Below are positions 1-8,808 of a stretch of 64,000 nucleotides of DNA, one piece after another (position 1 is the first letter of the stretch; the number at the start of each line of letters is the position of its first letter). The DNA is from Marivita sp. S6314 (GTDB lineage Bacteria; Pseudomonadota; Alphaproteobacteria; Rhodobacterales; Rhodobacteraceae). Position numbers and translations under genes: made by a program. The notes beneath the pieces were generated by a model. It was not told the DNA's origin and ran no database searches. It saw only the letters and a list, made by a program, of their open reading frames with translations. Where the stretch lies: the NCBI RefSeq assembly GCF_023015985.1, contig NZ_JALKAO010000004.1:248001-312000 (forward strand), in the 5' to 3' direction.

Positions 1-462
1 GTGGAGCCAAACCCGGTGGCCTACCATGTGCTCTTGAGCAATGTGGTGCTCAACCAAATCGATGATGTCGTCGACCTAAGTTGGGTTGGTTTTGGTGTGT
101 CGGATAGACCCAATTCCACGTTCGGGATGAGTTTCCGAGCGCGCAACGTTGGTGGTGGACGTATGGTCGAGGGTGAAGGGGACATACCGACGGTTTCTGC
201 AGACGAGGTGTTTGCGCCCTGTATGCCCGACTTCGTGAAAATTGATGTGGAAGGCATGGAGATGCAGGTGCTGCGGTCGATGCATGCTTCCCTCGAAACT
301 GCAAAACCGAGAATTTTTGTCGAAGTTGACCAAGAGAACTATGCCGAATTTGATGCTTGGGTAGAAGCGAACGGATATGTATCTGTGCTCCAATTCCAAC
401 GTTATCGGCGCAATAACAACCATCTTCTCATCCATAGAGACGATCAGGACTGGAGTTTTTAA
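1..462 (+). CDS. FkbM-family methyltransferase, C-terminal part
   Basis: The reading frame is open from the left edge, so only the last ~153 residues are seen. The segment FVKIDVEGMEMQVLRS is the typical FkbM-family motif, in which an acidic residue follows the SAM-binding core; the family O-methylates sugars or lipids. The stop codon lies one base before the sufC start, so it is probably co-transcribed with the suf genes. A methyltransferase here has no obvious part in Fe-S assembly and may be a passenger gene between sufB and sufC. Family call is good; substrate is unknown. Confidence 0.75.
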   Translation: MEPNPVAYHVLLSNVVLNQIDDVVDLSWVGFGVSDRPNSTFGMSFRARNVGGGRMVEGEGDIPTVSADEVFAPCMPDFVKIDVEGMEMQVLRSMHASLETAKPRIFVEVDQENYAEFDAWVEANGYVSVLQFQRYRRNNNHLLIHRDDQDWSF

Positions 463-463
463 A

Positions 464-1219
464 ATGTTGGAAATCAAAAACCTGCACGTGCAGCTTGAGG
501 AAGAAGATAAGCAAATCCTGAAAGGTGTGGACCTGACCGTCGAGGCGGGCAAGGTGCATGCGATCATGGGGCCGAACGGGTCGGGTAAATCGACCCTGTC
601 CTACGTGCTGTCGGGCCGCGACGGGTACGAGGTGACCGAGGGGTCGGCGACCTTGGATGGTGAAGATATCCTTGAGATGGAGCCGGAAGAGCGCGCGGCT
701 GCGGGCGTTTTCCTGGCGTTTCAGTATCCGGTTGAAATCCCCGGTGTGGGCAACATGACGTTCCTGCGCACGGCGGTGAACGCACAACGCAAGGCGCGCG
801 GGCAGGACGAGATGTCGGCGACGGATTTTCTCAAGGAAATCAGAGCCAAGGCCAAAGACCTTAAGATCGATGCGGATATGCTGAAGCGTCCGGTCAATGT
901 GGGCTTTTCGGGCGGTGAAAAGAAGCGCAACGAGATCCTGCAGATGGCGATGCTTGAGCCGAAGATGTGCATTCTGGACGAAACCGACTCGGGTCTGGAC
1001 GTGGACGCGATGAAACTGGTGGCCGACGGTGTGAACGCGCTGCGTGACGAGGGGCGTGGGTTCCTTGTGATCACGCACTACCAGCGTCTTTTGGACCACA
1101 TCAAACCGGACGTGGTGCATATCATGGCGGATGGTCGGATCGTCAAAACCGGTGGGCCAGAGCTGGCGCTGGAAGTTGAAAACAACGGCTACGCAGACAT
1201 TCTGGCGGAGGTGGCGTAA
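464..1219 (+). CDS. sufC: Fe-S cluster assembly ATPase SufC
   Basis: ABC-type ATPase of 251 residues, the usual SufC length. It shows Walker A GPNGSGKST (about residues 35-43), the signature FSGGEKKR and Walker B CILDETDSGLD. SufC works in the cytosolic SufBCD scaffold, where its ATP cycle drives Fe-S cluster building. The ATG at 464 is chosen because the upstream frame belongs to the FkbM gene and the protein then begins MLEIKNLHV as in the family. Its stop overlaps the sufD start (TAATG), implying translational coupling. sufB must lie to the left of the window. Confidence 0.97.
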   Translation: MLEIKNLHVQLEEEDKQILKGVDLTVEAGKVHAIMGPNGSGKSTLSYVLSGRDGYEVTEGSATLDGEDILEMEPEERAAAGVFLAFQYPVEIPGVGNMTFLRTAVNAQRKARGQDEMSATDFLKEIRAKAKDLKIDADMLKRPVNVGFSGGEKKRNEILQMAMLEPKMCILDETDSGLDVDAMKLVADGVNALRDEGRGFLVITHYQRLLDHIKPDVVHIMADGRIVKTGGPELALEVENNGYADILAEVA

Positions 1220-2496
1220 TGGCGCTTCCTCAGGTCAAACTGGATGCCACAGACGCGCGTCTGGCTGCGATGAGCCTGCCGGATGGCGGGTGGAGCGACG
1301 CGGCGCGCAAGGATGCTTTGGCGCGCCTCCGGGCGATGGGTCTGCCGTCCGGCCGCGATGAATACTGGAAGTACACCAAGCCCGACACGCTGGTGCAGCC
1401 GGACGCGCCGCATGCGGCTCTGTTCGATGGCGATACGACCCCGGTCTTCAGCGACACCGATCGTCTGAGAATTGTGTTCGTGGATGGTGTGTTTGATGCG
1501 GACGCGTCTGACGATTTGACGATGGAGAATGTGTCCATTGAACGTCTCGCAGACGCGCCGGATATTCACTGGGCCCGCGACCTTTATGGCGTGCTTGAAG
1601 CGAAGGGTCAGACACCGGTTGAACGGCCGCTTGCGGCGCTGAACACCGCCTTTGCAACCGACGGCGTTCTGATCCATGTCACGGGGCCGGTGGCGCGTCC
1701 GATCAACCTGGTTTATCGTCATAAATCAGAGCATTCTGACGCGATCCTGCACCATGTTGTGAAGGTCGACAGCGGTGCGGAAGTGACCATTCTGGAAAAC
1801 GGTCCTGCCGCGGCGCGGTTCAACAAATGCATGGAGATCGACATCGCGGATGGCGGAACCCTGCACCACGTGCGCGCGCAGGGGCGCGATCACGAACGGC
1901 GCGCGGCGACCGCGATGTTTGCCCGTTTGGGTGCGGAATCGGTGTTCAAGTCTTTCACGCTGACCGCGAATGGCGTGTTGACCCGCAACGAGATGGTGGT
2001 TGAGCTGACCGGCGACGACGCCGTGGCCCATGTCGCGGGAGCCTGCGTCGGTGACGGCGATTTCCACCATGACGACACGGTGTTCATCACCCATGACGCG
2101 GTGAACTGCGAAAGCCGCCAGGTGTTCAAGAAGGTTCTGCGCAATGGTGCGACGGGTGTCTTCCAGGGCAAGATCCTTGTGAAGGAAGGGGCCCAGAAAA
2201 CCGATGGCTACCAGATCAGCCAATCGCTGCTTCTGGACGATGACAGCCAGTTCCTGGCCAAGCCTGAGCTTGAAATCTATGCCGATGATGTCGCCTGTTC
2301 GCATGGCAGCACGTCCGGTGCGATTGACGAGGAAGGCCTGTTCTACCTGCGGTCGCGCGGAATCGAAGAGGGGGTGGCAACGGACCTGTTGACCATCGCG
2401 TTCCTTGCCGAAGCCGTTATGGAGATCGAGGACCAAGCGCTTCAGGACGAGATCAACAGCCGCGTGGACGCGTGGCTGTCGCGTCGGCGCGGCTAA
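1219..2496 (+). CDS. sufD: Fe-S cluster assembly protein SufD
   Basis: 425-residue SufD of the SufBCD scaffold. The C-terminal half has the beta-helix core of the SufB/SufD family, with ACSHGST and the conserved end region (LFYLRSRGI...LTIAFLAEA). It partners SufB and SufC in assembling clusters received from SufS/SufE. The start overlaps the sufC stop by one base and the downstream membrane-protein gene follows after 8 bases, so all belong to one operon. Confidence 0.95.
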   Translation: MALPQVKLDATDARLAAMSLPDGGWSDAARKDALARLRAMGLPSGRDEYWKYTKPDTLVQPDAPHAALFDGDTTPVFSDTDRLRIVFVDGVFDADASDDLTMENVSIERLADAPDIHWARDLYGVLEAKGQTPVERPLAALNTAFATDGVLIHVTGPVARPINLVYRHKSEHSDAILHHVVKVDSGAEVTILENGPAAARFNKCMEIDIADGGTLHHVRAQGRDHERRAATAMFARLGAESVFKSFTLTANGVLTRNEMVVELTGDDAVAHVAGACVGDGDFHHDDTVFITHDAVNCESRQVFKKVLRNGATGVFQGKILVKEGAQKTDGYQISQSLLLDDDSQFLAKPELEIYADDVACSHGSTSGAIDEEGLFYLRSRGIEEGVATDLLTIAFLAEAVMEIEDQALQDEINSRVDAWLSRRRG

Positions 2497-2504
2497 GAGG
2501 GCGG

Positions 2505-2993
2505 ATGCCGTTCACGCGGGATATCGCGGCCACGTATCGGGGGCCGGGCAAGGTTGTGCAACGGCTGTTGCAGGCCGGTCCGCGCGAGGACCGTGCGCTG
2601 GCGATTCTCATGGGCGCGTGCGGTGTTCTTTTCATCGCACGCTGGCCCGCCTTGGCCCGTCAGGCGCATCTTGAGGGTGTGGAACTGAACATGCTTCTGG
2701 GCGGCACCTTGATGGCGACGATTTTTCTTGCGCCACTGCTGTTCTACGGCATCGCCTTGGTGGCGCATTGGGTCGCCCGTGCGTTACGGGGCCAGGGCGA
2801 GTCGTACAACGCGCGCCTGTCGCTGTTCTGGAGCCTTCTGGCCTCAAGCCCATTGATCCTGCTGAATGGTTTGGTGGCGGGCTTTATCGGCCCGGGCATC
2901 GAGTTGACGATCGTCGGGCTGCTTTGGTTCGCCGTGTTTATGTGGTTCTGGCTGGCCAGTATGGTAGCCGTGTACCGAAAGGCGGATGCGTGA
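2505..2993 (+). CDS. YIP1-like integral membrane protein (first of pair)
   Basis: 162-residue hydrophobic protein with about four to five predicted membrane spans (for example ILMGACGVLFIARW, ATIFLAPLLFYGIALVAHW, LIVGLLWFAVFMWFW-like segments). The ATG at 2505 follows an AGAGGGCGG ribosome-binding site. Length and span pattern match the YIP1 family proteins often found between sufD and sufS in Rhodobacterales; their function is unknown. It ends in a GTGA overlap with a second protein of the same kind. Family assignment is from general likeness and gene position. Confidence 0.7.
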   Translation: MPFTRDIAATYRGPGKVVQRLLQAGPREDRALAILMGACGVLFIARWPALARQAHLEGVELNMLLGGTLMATIFLAPLLFYGIALVAHWVARALRGQGESYNARLSLFWSLLASSPLILLNGLVAGFIGPGIELTIVGLLWFAVFMWFWLASMVAVYRKADA

Positions 2994-3580
2994 CCTTTGA
3001 TGGCTTTTTCCGCCTTGCCGTGAACACGGTCACGGCCCCCCGCGACGTCGCCGCCTTGCTGTTGTCGCTGAACCTGTCGCGTCAGGCGCTGTGGCTGGCC
3101 TTTGCGCTGGTCGTGGTTCTGAACACGTTGATGTTTGGCTTGACGACACTGACATCGCCTGCCAGCGATCTGATCGGGCCGTTTTTGGGCGGGCCTGCCA
3201 TCTTTGGCGTGATGCTAGGCGTGTCCGTGGCGGCGCTGATCGTTGCCGTCACTCTTTGTGGGCGGCCCTTGGGGGGTGTGGCCCGGTTTGACGACATCGC
3301 GGTGCTGGTGATCTGGTTGCAGGCCCTGCGGGTGGTGCTTCAGGCGGTGGTCGTCCTTCTGGGTCCGGTGAGCCTGTTTCTGTCCGGCGTTGTTGTCAGC
3401 GCCGGATCGGTGATTGGCATCTGGATCTTTGTGAACTTTATTGACGTCGCGCATGAGACAGGGGGGCTGCTCAAGGCGGGCTTTGTCTTGCTGTTGGCGG
3501 TTGTGGGTATGATGCTGGGTTTGAGCGTGATTTTCAGCCTGTTAGGCGTCCAGACCGGAGGAATCCCTGGATATGTATGA
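2990..3580 (+). CDS. YIP1-like integral membrane protein (second of pair)
   Basis: 196-residue protein, almost wholly hydrophobic, with five or so membrane spans. It starts at a GTG inside the stop of the preceding gene (GTGA) and its last 8 bases overlap the sufS start, so it is translated as part of the suf operon. The N-terminal soluble stretch (FFRLAVNTVTAPRDVA) resembles the YIP1 lead-in. A role in the suf pathway is suggested only by position; it could equally be an old passenger. Confidence 0.7.
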   Translation: MTFDGFFRLAVNTVTAPRDVAALLLSLNLSRQALWLAFALVVVLNTLMFGLTTLTSPASDLIGPFLGGPAIFGVMLGVSVAALIVAVTLCGRPLGGVARFDDIAVLVIWLQALRVVLQAVVVLLGPVSLFLSGVVVSAGSVIGIWIFVNFIDVAHETGGLLKAGFVLLLAVVGMMLGLSVIFSLLGVQTGGIPGYV

Positions 3581-4793
3581 TGTTGAAACCATCCGCGCGG
3601 ATTTTCCGATCCTGTCGCGCGAGGTGAATGGCAAGCCGCTGGTCTATCTGGACAACGGCGCCAGTGCACAAAAGCCGAAGGTGGTGATTGATGCGATCAC
3701 GCAGGCTTATGCCGAGGAATACGCCAATGTGCATCGCGGTCTGCACTACTTGTCGAACCTTGCCACCGAAAAATATGAAGGCACGCGCGGGATCATCGCA
3801 AAATTTCTGGGGGTGAAAGACGAAGACGAGATCGTCATGAACACCGGTACCACGATGGGGATCAACACGGTCGCCTATGGCTGGGCCATGCCGCGGATGC
3901 AGGCAGGGGACGAGATCATCCTGTCGGTGATGGAGCATCACGCCAATATCGTGCCTTGGCACTTCCTACGGGAACGCCACGGTGTGGTGATCAAGTGGGT
4001 CGATGTGGACAGCACCGGGTATTTGGATCCGCAGGCGGTGATCGACGCGATCACACCCAAGACCAAGCTGATTGCAGTGACGCAACTGTCCAACGTGCTG
4101 GGCACGGTGGTGGATGTGAAAACCATCTGTGATGCCGCGCGCGAAAAGGGCGTTGCGGTGTTGGTCGACGGGTCACAGGCGGCGGTGCATATGCCGGTGA
4201 ACGTGGACGAGCTGGGTTGTGATTTTTATGCGATCACCGGTCACAAGCTCTATGGTCCGTCCGCATCGGGGGCGATCTTCATGAAGAAAGAGCGTATGGC
4301 CGAGATGGTGCCCTTTATCGGTGGCGGCGACATGATCCGTGAGGTCCACAAGGACGAGGTGACATGGAACGACCCGCCCATGATGTTCGAGGCGGGAACG
4401 CCCGGTATCGTGCAGCAGATCGGGCTTGGCGTGGCGCTGGAGTACATGATGAATGTCGGGATGGACAACATCGCGGCGCATGAACAAAAACTGCGTGACT
4501 ATGCGCGCGCGCGGCTGGACGGTCTGAACTGGCTTCAGGTGCAGGGCACAACCGCGGACAAGGCGGCGATCTTCAGCTTTACACTGGACGGTGCCGGGCA
4601 TGCGCATGACATTTCGACCATCCTTGACAAGAAAGGCGTAGCCGTGCGCGCCGGGCATCATTGTGCCGGGCCATTGATGGATCATCTGGGCGTCACGGCA
4701 ACATGTCGTGCCTCCTTTGCCATGTACAATACGGAAAAAGAGGTGGACGTTCTGGTGGATGCGCTGGAATTGGCGCACGATCTGTTTGCGTAA
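3573..4793 (+). CDS. sufS: Cysteine desulfurase SufS
   Basis: 406-residue group II cysteine desulfurase that takes sulfur from L-cysteine for Fe-S assembly, using PLP. The PLP lysine is K225 in ITGHKLYGP and the persulfide-forming cysteine is C364 in RAGHHCAGPLM, matching E. coli numbering within one residue. The start overlaps the upstream membrane-protein gene, with GGAGGA about 11 bases before it. sufA and sufT, often next, are absent; an unrelated heme-binding-like gene follows after 24 bases. Confidence 0.97.
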   Translation: MYDVETIRADFPILSREVNGKPLVYLDNGASAQKPKVVIDAITQAYAEEYANVHRGLHYLSNLATEKYEGTRGIIAKFLGVKDEDEIVMNTGTTMGINTVAYGWAMPRMQAGDEIILSVMEHHANIVPWHFLRERHGVVIKWVDVDSTGYLDPQAVIDAITPKTKLIAVTQLSNVLGTVVDVKTICDAAREKGVAVLVDGSQAAVHMPVNVDELGCDFYAITGHKLYGPSASGAIFMKKERMAEMVPFIGGGDMIREVHKDEVTWNDPPMMFEAGTPGIVQQIGLGVALEYMMNVGMDNIAAHEQKLRDYARARLDGLNWLQVQGTTADKAAIFSFTLDGAGHAHDISTILDKKGVAVRAGHHCAGPLMDHLGVTATCRASFAMYNTEKEVDVLVDALELAHDLFA

Positions 4794-4817
4794 TACGCAT
4801 CAAAAGGAGACAGGGAC

Positions 4818-5246
4818 ATGGCACAGCTTTCACTGAGGCGGGCGCGGACGATCATCCGCAAGGCTTTTGAAAAGGGGCGCGAGGCCGGGATGAAGCCTTT
4901 GTCTGTCATTGTCCTTGATGCAGGTGGCAACGTTCAGGCGTTTGAACGCGAAGACGGGGCTGCACCCGGTCGGTTCCAGATTGCGCATGGCAAAGCCTAT
5001 GGCGCGGTGATGTTGGGTATGGCGGGCACAGCGCAGATGCAACGCGCCGAAGCGCAGGCCTATTTCATCGCAGCCGCCAACGGGGCCTATGGCGGGCAGC
5101 TGATCCCGGTGCCGGGCGGTGTGCTGGTGCGCGACGCCAAGGGGCGTGTGCTGGGGGCGGTCGGCGTGACTGGCGACAGCTCTGACAATGATGCCATCGC
5201 GGCCACGGCCGGGATCGAGGCGGTTGGGCTGACGGCGGAAATCTAG
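4818..5246 (+). CDS. GlcG/HbpS family protein (DUF336)
   Basis: 142-residue protein of the GlcG/HbpS (haem-degrading/haem-binding) family. Typical features are LSVIVLDAGGNVQAFER near the start, the helix GKAYGAVMLGMA, and the glycine-rich end PVPGGVLVRDAKGRVLGAVGVTG. Some members bind haem or cobalamin, others are uncharacterised. It has a good AAGGAGAC ribosome-binding site, and the PuuD-like gene follows 12 bases later, so the two are probably one transcript, perhaps with sufS. Function here is not known. Confidence 0.85.
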   Translation: MAQLSLRRARTIIRKAFEKGREAGMKPLSVIVLDAGGNVQAFEREDGAAPGRFQIAHGKAYGAVMLGMAGTAQMQRAEAQAYFIAAANGAYGGQLIPVPGGVLVRDAKGRVLGAVGVTGDSSDNDAIAATAGIEAVGLTAEI

Positions 5247-5258
5247 GGGAGACAGACC

Positions 5259-6038
5259 ATGGGGCGCCCGGTTGTTGGCATTATCGGCAATCAGTTCCTG
5301 ATCAATGATCAGTATCCCGCCCATGCGGGCGGCTCCATGAACTCGGAAGCGATTTCGCAAGTGTCGCGGTGCCTGCCCTTGGTGGTGCCTGCCGATCCCC
5401 GATATGTCGGCGTTGACGAACTGCTGGATACCTGTGACGGGTTTCTGTTCACCGGCGGGCGACCCAATGTCCATCCCGAGGAATATGGCGAAGCCGAAAC
5501 CGCTGCGCATGGCGAATTTGACCGCGCGCGCGATGCGGTGGCCTTGCCGCTGATCCGCGCCTGCGTCGCACGCGGGCAGCCGATCCTTGGGATCTGTCGG
5601 GGTTTTCAGGAAATCAACGTGGCCATGGGAGGCACGCTTTACCCGGAAATCCGCGATCTGCCGGGGCGCATGAACCACCGCATGCCACCCGATGGCACGC
5701 TGGAAGAGAAATTCGCGCTGCGCCACGGGGTCACCGTGGTCGAGGGCGGCGTCTTTCACCGCCTGTTCGGGACCACCGAGGTGATGACCAACACGCTGCA
5801 CGGGCAGGGGATCAAGACCCCCGGGGCGCGGATCGTGATTGAAGGCCACGCACCCGACGGCACGCCCGAGGCTATCTATGTCAAAGAGGCCCCCGGCTTT
5901 ACCCTTGCGGTGCAATGGCACCCGGAGTGGGATGCGGCGAATGATCCGGTGTCACGACCGCTGTTCGAAGCCTTCGGCGACGCGGTCCGCCAATGGGCGG
6001 AACAGGGTCACGTGCGACACCGCGTCGACGCGGTGTGA
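5259..6038 (+). CDS. PuuD-like gamma-glutamyl-GABA hydrolase family protein
   Basis: 259-residue class I glutamine-amidotransferase-like hydrolase. The nucleophile C113 sits in PILGICRGFQEINVAMGG, and the His/Glu pair is in VQWHPEWD. The family splits gamma-glutamyl bonds, for example in putrescine breakdown (PuuD), or deglutamylates other amines. Neighbouring putrescine genes are not present, so the substrate is open. The start (GGGGAGACAGACC ATG) follows the GlcG-like gene by 12 bases. It ends facing kynA, 24 bases away. Confidence 0.88.
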   Translation: MGRPVVGIIGNQFLINDQYPAHAGGSMNSEAISQVSRCLPLVVPADPRYVGVDELLDTCDGFLFTGGRPNVHPEEYGEAETAAHGEFDRARDAVALPLIRACVARGQPILGICRGFQEINVAMGGTLYPEIRDLPGRMNHRMPPDGTLEEKFALRHGVTVVEGGVFHRLFGTTEVMTNTLHGQGIKTPGARIVIEGHAPDGTPEAIYVKEAPGFTLAVQWHPEWDAANDPVSRPLFEAFGDAVRQWAEQGHVRHRVDAV

Positions 6039-6062
6039 GCATCCGTTGACGGAGACTGCCGC

Positions 6063-6905
6063 CTAAAGGCTGGTGCGCACGCGCCAGAGGTCCGGGAAAA
6101 GCTCAACTTCCAGCATGCGCTTGAGATAGGACACACCGCCGGTGCCCCCGGTGCCGCGCTTCAGACCAATCACGCGCTCCACGGTTGTGACATGGTTGAA
6201 ACGCCAGCGGCGGAAGTAATCCTCAAGATCCATCAGTTTTTCCGCCAGTTCATACAGGTCCCAATAGGCTGACGGATCGCGGTACACCTCGGCCCAGGCG
6301 CGTTGCAAGGCGTCATTGGGGCTGTGCGGTTTGCTGCGGTCGCGGATCAGGTCGGTTTCGGCGACAGGGATCGCGCTGGTCAGCCGTGCGATGGCGCAAT
6401 CGTACAGCGACGGGCGTGTCAGTTCTGTCCTTAACCGTTCGGCAATCTCTGCCCGGTGGTCATGCGGGCGGATCATGGCGGGGTTTCGGTTGCCCAGCAG
6501 AAACTCGATCTCGCGGTACTGCGCGGACTGAAAGCCTGAACTTTGCCCCAAGGCTTCCCGAAACGTGGTGTAGTCGCTGGGCGTCATCGTGCGCAGCACG
6601 TCCCAGGCGGAATTCAGTTGTTCAAAGATGCGCGTGACGCGGGTCAGCAGTTTGAAGGCCGGGCGGATGTCGTCATTGCCCAGTTCATCCCGTGCGCAGT
6701 GCAATTCGTGCAGGGCAAGGCGCATCCAAAGCTCGGATGTTTGGTGCTGGATGATAAACAGCATCTCGTCATGCGCTGGACTGATCGGATGTTGCGCCGT
6801 CAGCAACGCGTCCAGCCCCAGGTAATCCCCGTAGGACATGCGCCCGTCAAACGCCATCTGCGCGCCTTCCTGTGCGGGATCGTAGGGATCATCGGCGTTG
6901 GTCAA
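6063..6905 (-). CDS. kynA: Tryptophan 2,3-dioxygenase
   Basis: 280-residue haem enzyme opening the indole ring of L-tryptophan to N-formylkynurenine, first step of the kynurenine route. Family segments include [29 protein letters not shown] and [17 protein letters not shown]. The start is a TTG that overlaps the stop of the upstream SDR gene (TTGA), keeping the family's N-terminal YDPAQEGA stretch; an internal ATG at 6857 with AGGAAGG before it is an alternative. kynB and kynU are not nearby. Confidence 0.95.
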   Translation of the reverse strand: MTNADDPYDPAQEGAQMAFDGRMSYGDYLGLDALLTAQHPISPAHDEMLFIIQHQTSELWMRLALHELHCARDELGNDDIRPAFKLLTRVTRIFEQLNSAWDVLRTMTPSDYTTFREALGQSSGFQSAQYREIEFLLGNRNPAMIRPHDHRAEIAERLRTELTRPSLYDCAIARLTSAIPVAETDLIRDRSKPHSPNDALQRAWAEVYRDPSAYWDLYELAEKLMDLEDYFRRWRFNHVTTVERVIGLKRGTGGTGGVSYLKRMLEVELFPDLWRVRTSL

Positions 6906-7657
6906 AACTCACCCCCGGCGATCTGGATGGTCTGGCCGTTGACGCTGCCAGAGGCCGGATCACACAGCCATAGCGCGGCTGCGGCAACTTCTTCGGGTGC
7001 GATCAGGCGGCCATGCGGGTTCGCGCCGACCATGACGGCCTTGGCCTCGGCTTCGCTCATCCCGGTGCGGGTCATGATCCGGTCGATGTTCTGCGGCACG
7101 ATATCGGTGTCGACATAGGCCGGGCAGATCGCGTTGAACGTATAGGGTTTTCCCAGATAATCCGCCGCCAGCCCCCGGATCAGCCCCACCATCGCGTGTT
7201 TCGACGCGGTGTAGCAAGGCGCCCCTTTCAGCCCCCGCAGACCCGCGATGGAACTGATCGCAATCACCCGGCCCCAATTGGTCTGATGCATGGAGGTGAG
7301 GCATTCGCGGATGGTCAGGAAAGTTCCGTCAATATTTGTCGCCATCATGTTGCGCCAGAACGCCAGGTCCATTTTGTGCAACGCCCGGCCTTCGGCAATG
7401 CCGGCATTGGGCACGCAGATCTGCACCGGACCATGCTGCGCCACGGCCGCTGCGACACCGTCCACGATCGAGGATTCGTCCTGCACATCCATCACGCGCG
7501 GCGTCAGATCATGTGTCCGGGCGGCGTCATTCAGCACGTCTTCACGCCGCCCTGTGATCGTCACCGACGCACCGGCGTCGCGCAGGGCAACGGCGATTGC
7601 AAGGCCAATGCCTGTCCCGCCGCCCGTGATAAGCGCGTGTTTTCCGTCAAGTGTCAT
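6902..7657 (-). CDS. SDR family NAD(P)-dependent oxidoreductase
   Basis: 251-residue short-chain dehydrogenase. Seen are the cofactor loop TGGGTGIG (residues ~11-18), NAG at ~90, catalytic Ser in ISSIAG, and [10 protein letters not shown] carrying Tyr and Lys. The end [10 protein letters not shown] is the usual SDR close. The sequence is like 3-hydroxybutyrate dehydrogenases and FabG-type enzymes, but the substrate cannot be fixed from sequence. It is upstream of and overlaps kynA, so the two share one transcript; a role in tryptophan use is only inferred. Confidence 0.88.
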   Translation of the reverse strand: MTLDGKHALITGGGTGIGLAIAVALRDAGASVTITGRREDVLNDAARTHDLTPRVMDVQDESSIVDGVAAAVAQHGPVQICVPNAGIAEGRALHKMDLAFWRNMMATNIDGTFLTIRECLTSMHQTNWGRVIAISSIAGLRGLKGAPCYTASKHAMVGLIRGLAADYLGKPYTFNAICPAYVDTDIVPQNIDRIMTRTGMSEAEAKAVMVGANPHGRLIAPEEVAAAALWLCDPASGSVNGQTIQIAGGEF

Positions 7658-7785
7658 GCAAGTCTCCCGCTCCCGTTTGGACCAAGCGTACCTGTCTGCG
7701 GGGCAGTGGCAAGATGGCCCAGTTGCAAGGGATTGTTTTTCTCATTCATATACGTGAATGTATTGAAGACGAGGGGAGATCCATC

Positions 7786-8733
7786 ATGCGTTTTGTTGTT
7801 CTGGGTGCTGCTGCACTTGTTGCTCAATCGGTGTCGGCTAGCGAAGATATTGCCGACAAATATCCGCAATCCGAGCTGTATGATAAGCCGGTGGAAGTGA
7901 TCCCACATGTGTTTTCGGCCATCGGGGCGACCGCGCCTCCCACTTACGAAAACTCGGGACATAACAACAACCTGAGCTTTATCGTCACCGGGGACGGTGT
8001 GATCGTGATCAATGGCGGTGCCTCTGCCCGGCTGGCCGCCGCGCTGCACGACGAAATCAAGGCGGTCACGGATCAGCCGGTGAAGCTGGTGATCAACGAG
8101 AACGGCCAGGGGCATGCCATGTTGGGCAATTCCTACTGGGCTGGGCTCGGGGTCGATATCCTGGCCCATGAGGACGCCATTGCCGAGGTCACGGAGAACG
8201 GTCATTTCATCCTCGAAGGGATGAAACGCTACAACCGGGACAAGGCCGAGGGCACAGAGGTTGTGCCTGCCAACCTGAGTTTCAGCGACAAACATGTCAT
8301 CGAAATGGGTGATGTCACGGTTGAAGTGCTGCATCTTGGTCCGGCGCATGATCCGGGGGACGTGCAGGTCTGGATCCCGCAATGGGACATCGTGATCGCC
8401 GGGGACATTGCCTTTCACGAACGCATGCCACCGATCTTTCCGCACACCTGCACCAGTTGCTGGGTCGAGACCTTTGATGGCCCGTTCACGGACCTGAACG
8501 CCACCTATGTCATCCCAGGGCATGGGCATCCGACCAACATGGCGCAGGTGACGCGGTATACCTCGGATTACATCAAGGATCTGCGGGCCAAGATCGGTGC
8601 GCATATCGATGATGGCGGGGAACTGTCCGAGGCCTATTACGTTGACCAATCCAACTGGCAGCATCTGGACACGTTCGAGGAACTGGCCACCAAGAATGCC
8701 GGTCGCGTGTTTGAAGAGATGGAATGGGAATAA
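7786..8733 (+). CDS. Metallo-beta-lactamase-fold protein with degenerate metal site
   Basis: 315-residue exported protein with a signal peptide (MRFVVLGAAALVAQSVSA). The fold is that of the SoxH/quinoprotein-relay group of MBL hydrolases: NAYW-like GNSYW, PAHDPGDVQVWIP, IAGDIAFHERMP and VIPGHGHP are kept. The first metal motif, normally HxHxDH, reads N106-G-Q108-G-H110-A111, so all four ligand positions differ. The start ATG follows GAGGGGAG. It is divergent from the SDR-kynA operon. It may bind metal differently or be a non-hydrolytic sensor; family call is firm, activity is doubtful. Confidence 0.85.
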   Translation: MRFVVLGAAALVAQSVSASEDIADKYPQSELYDKPVEVIPHVFSAIGATAPPTYENSGHNNNLSFIVTGDGVIVINGGASARLAAALHDEIKAVTDQPVKLVINENGQGHAMLGNSYWAGLGVDILAHEDAIAEVTENGHFILEGMKRYNRDKAEGTEVVPANLSFSDKHVIEMGDVTVEVLHLGPAHDPGDVQVWIPQWDIVIAGDIAFHERMPPIFPHTCTSCWVETFDGPFTDLNATYVIPGHGHPTNMAQVTRYTSDYIKDLRAKIGAHIDDGGELSEAYYVDQSNWQHLDTFEELATKNAGRVFEEMEWE

Positions 8734-8808
8734 GCCCTGTCATCTGGTGATTGACGGTTAAAGCCGGAACCGCCAGTGTCGCGCGACAAACGTGACACTG
8801 GGGGCAAC

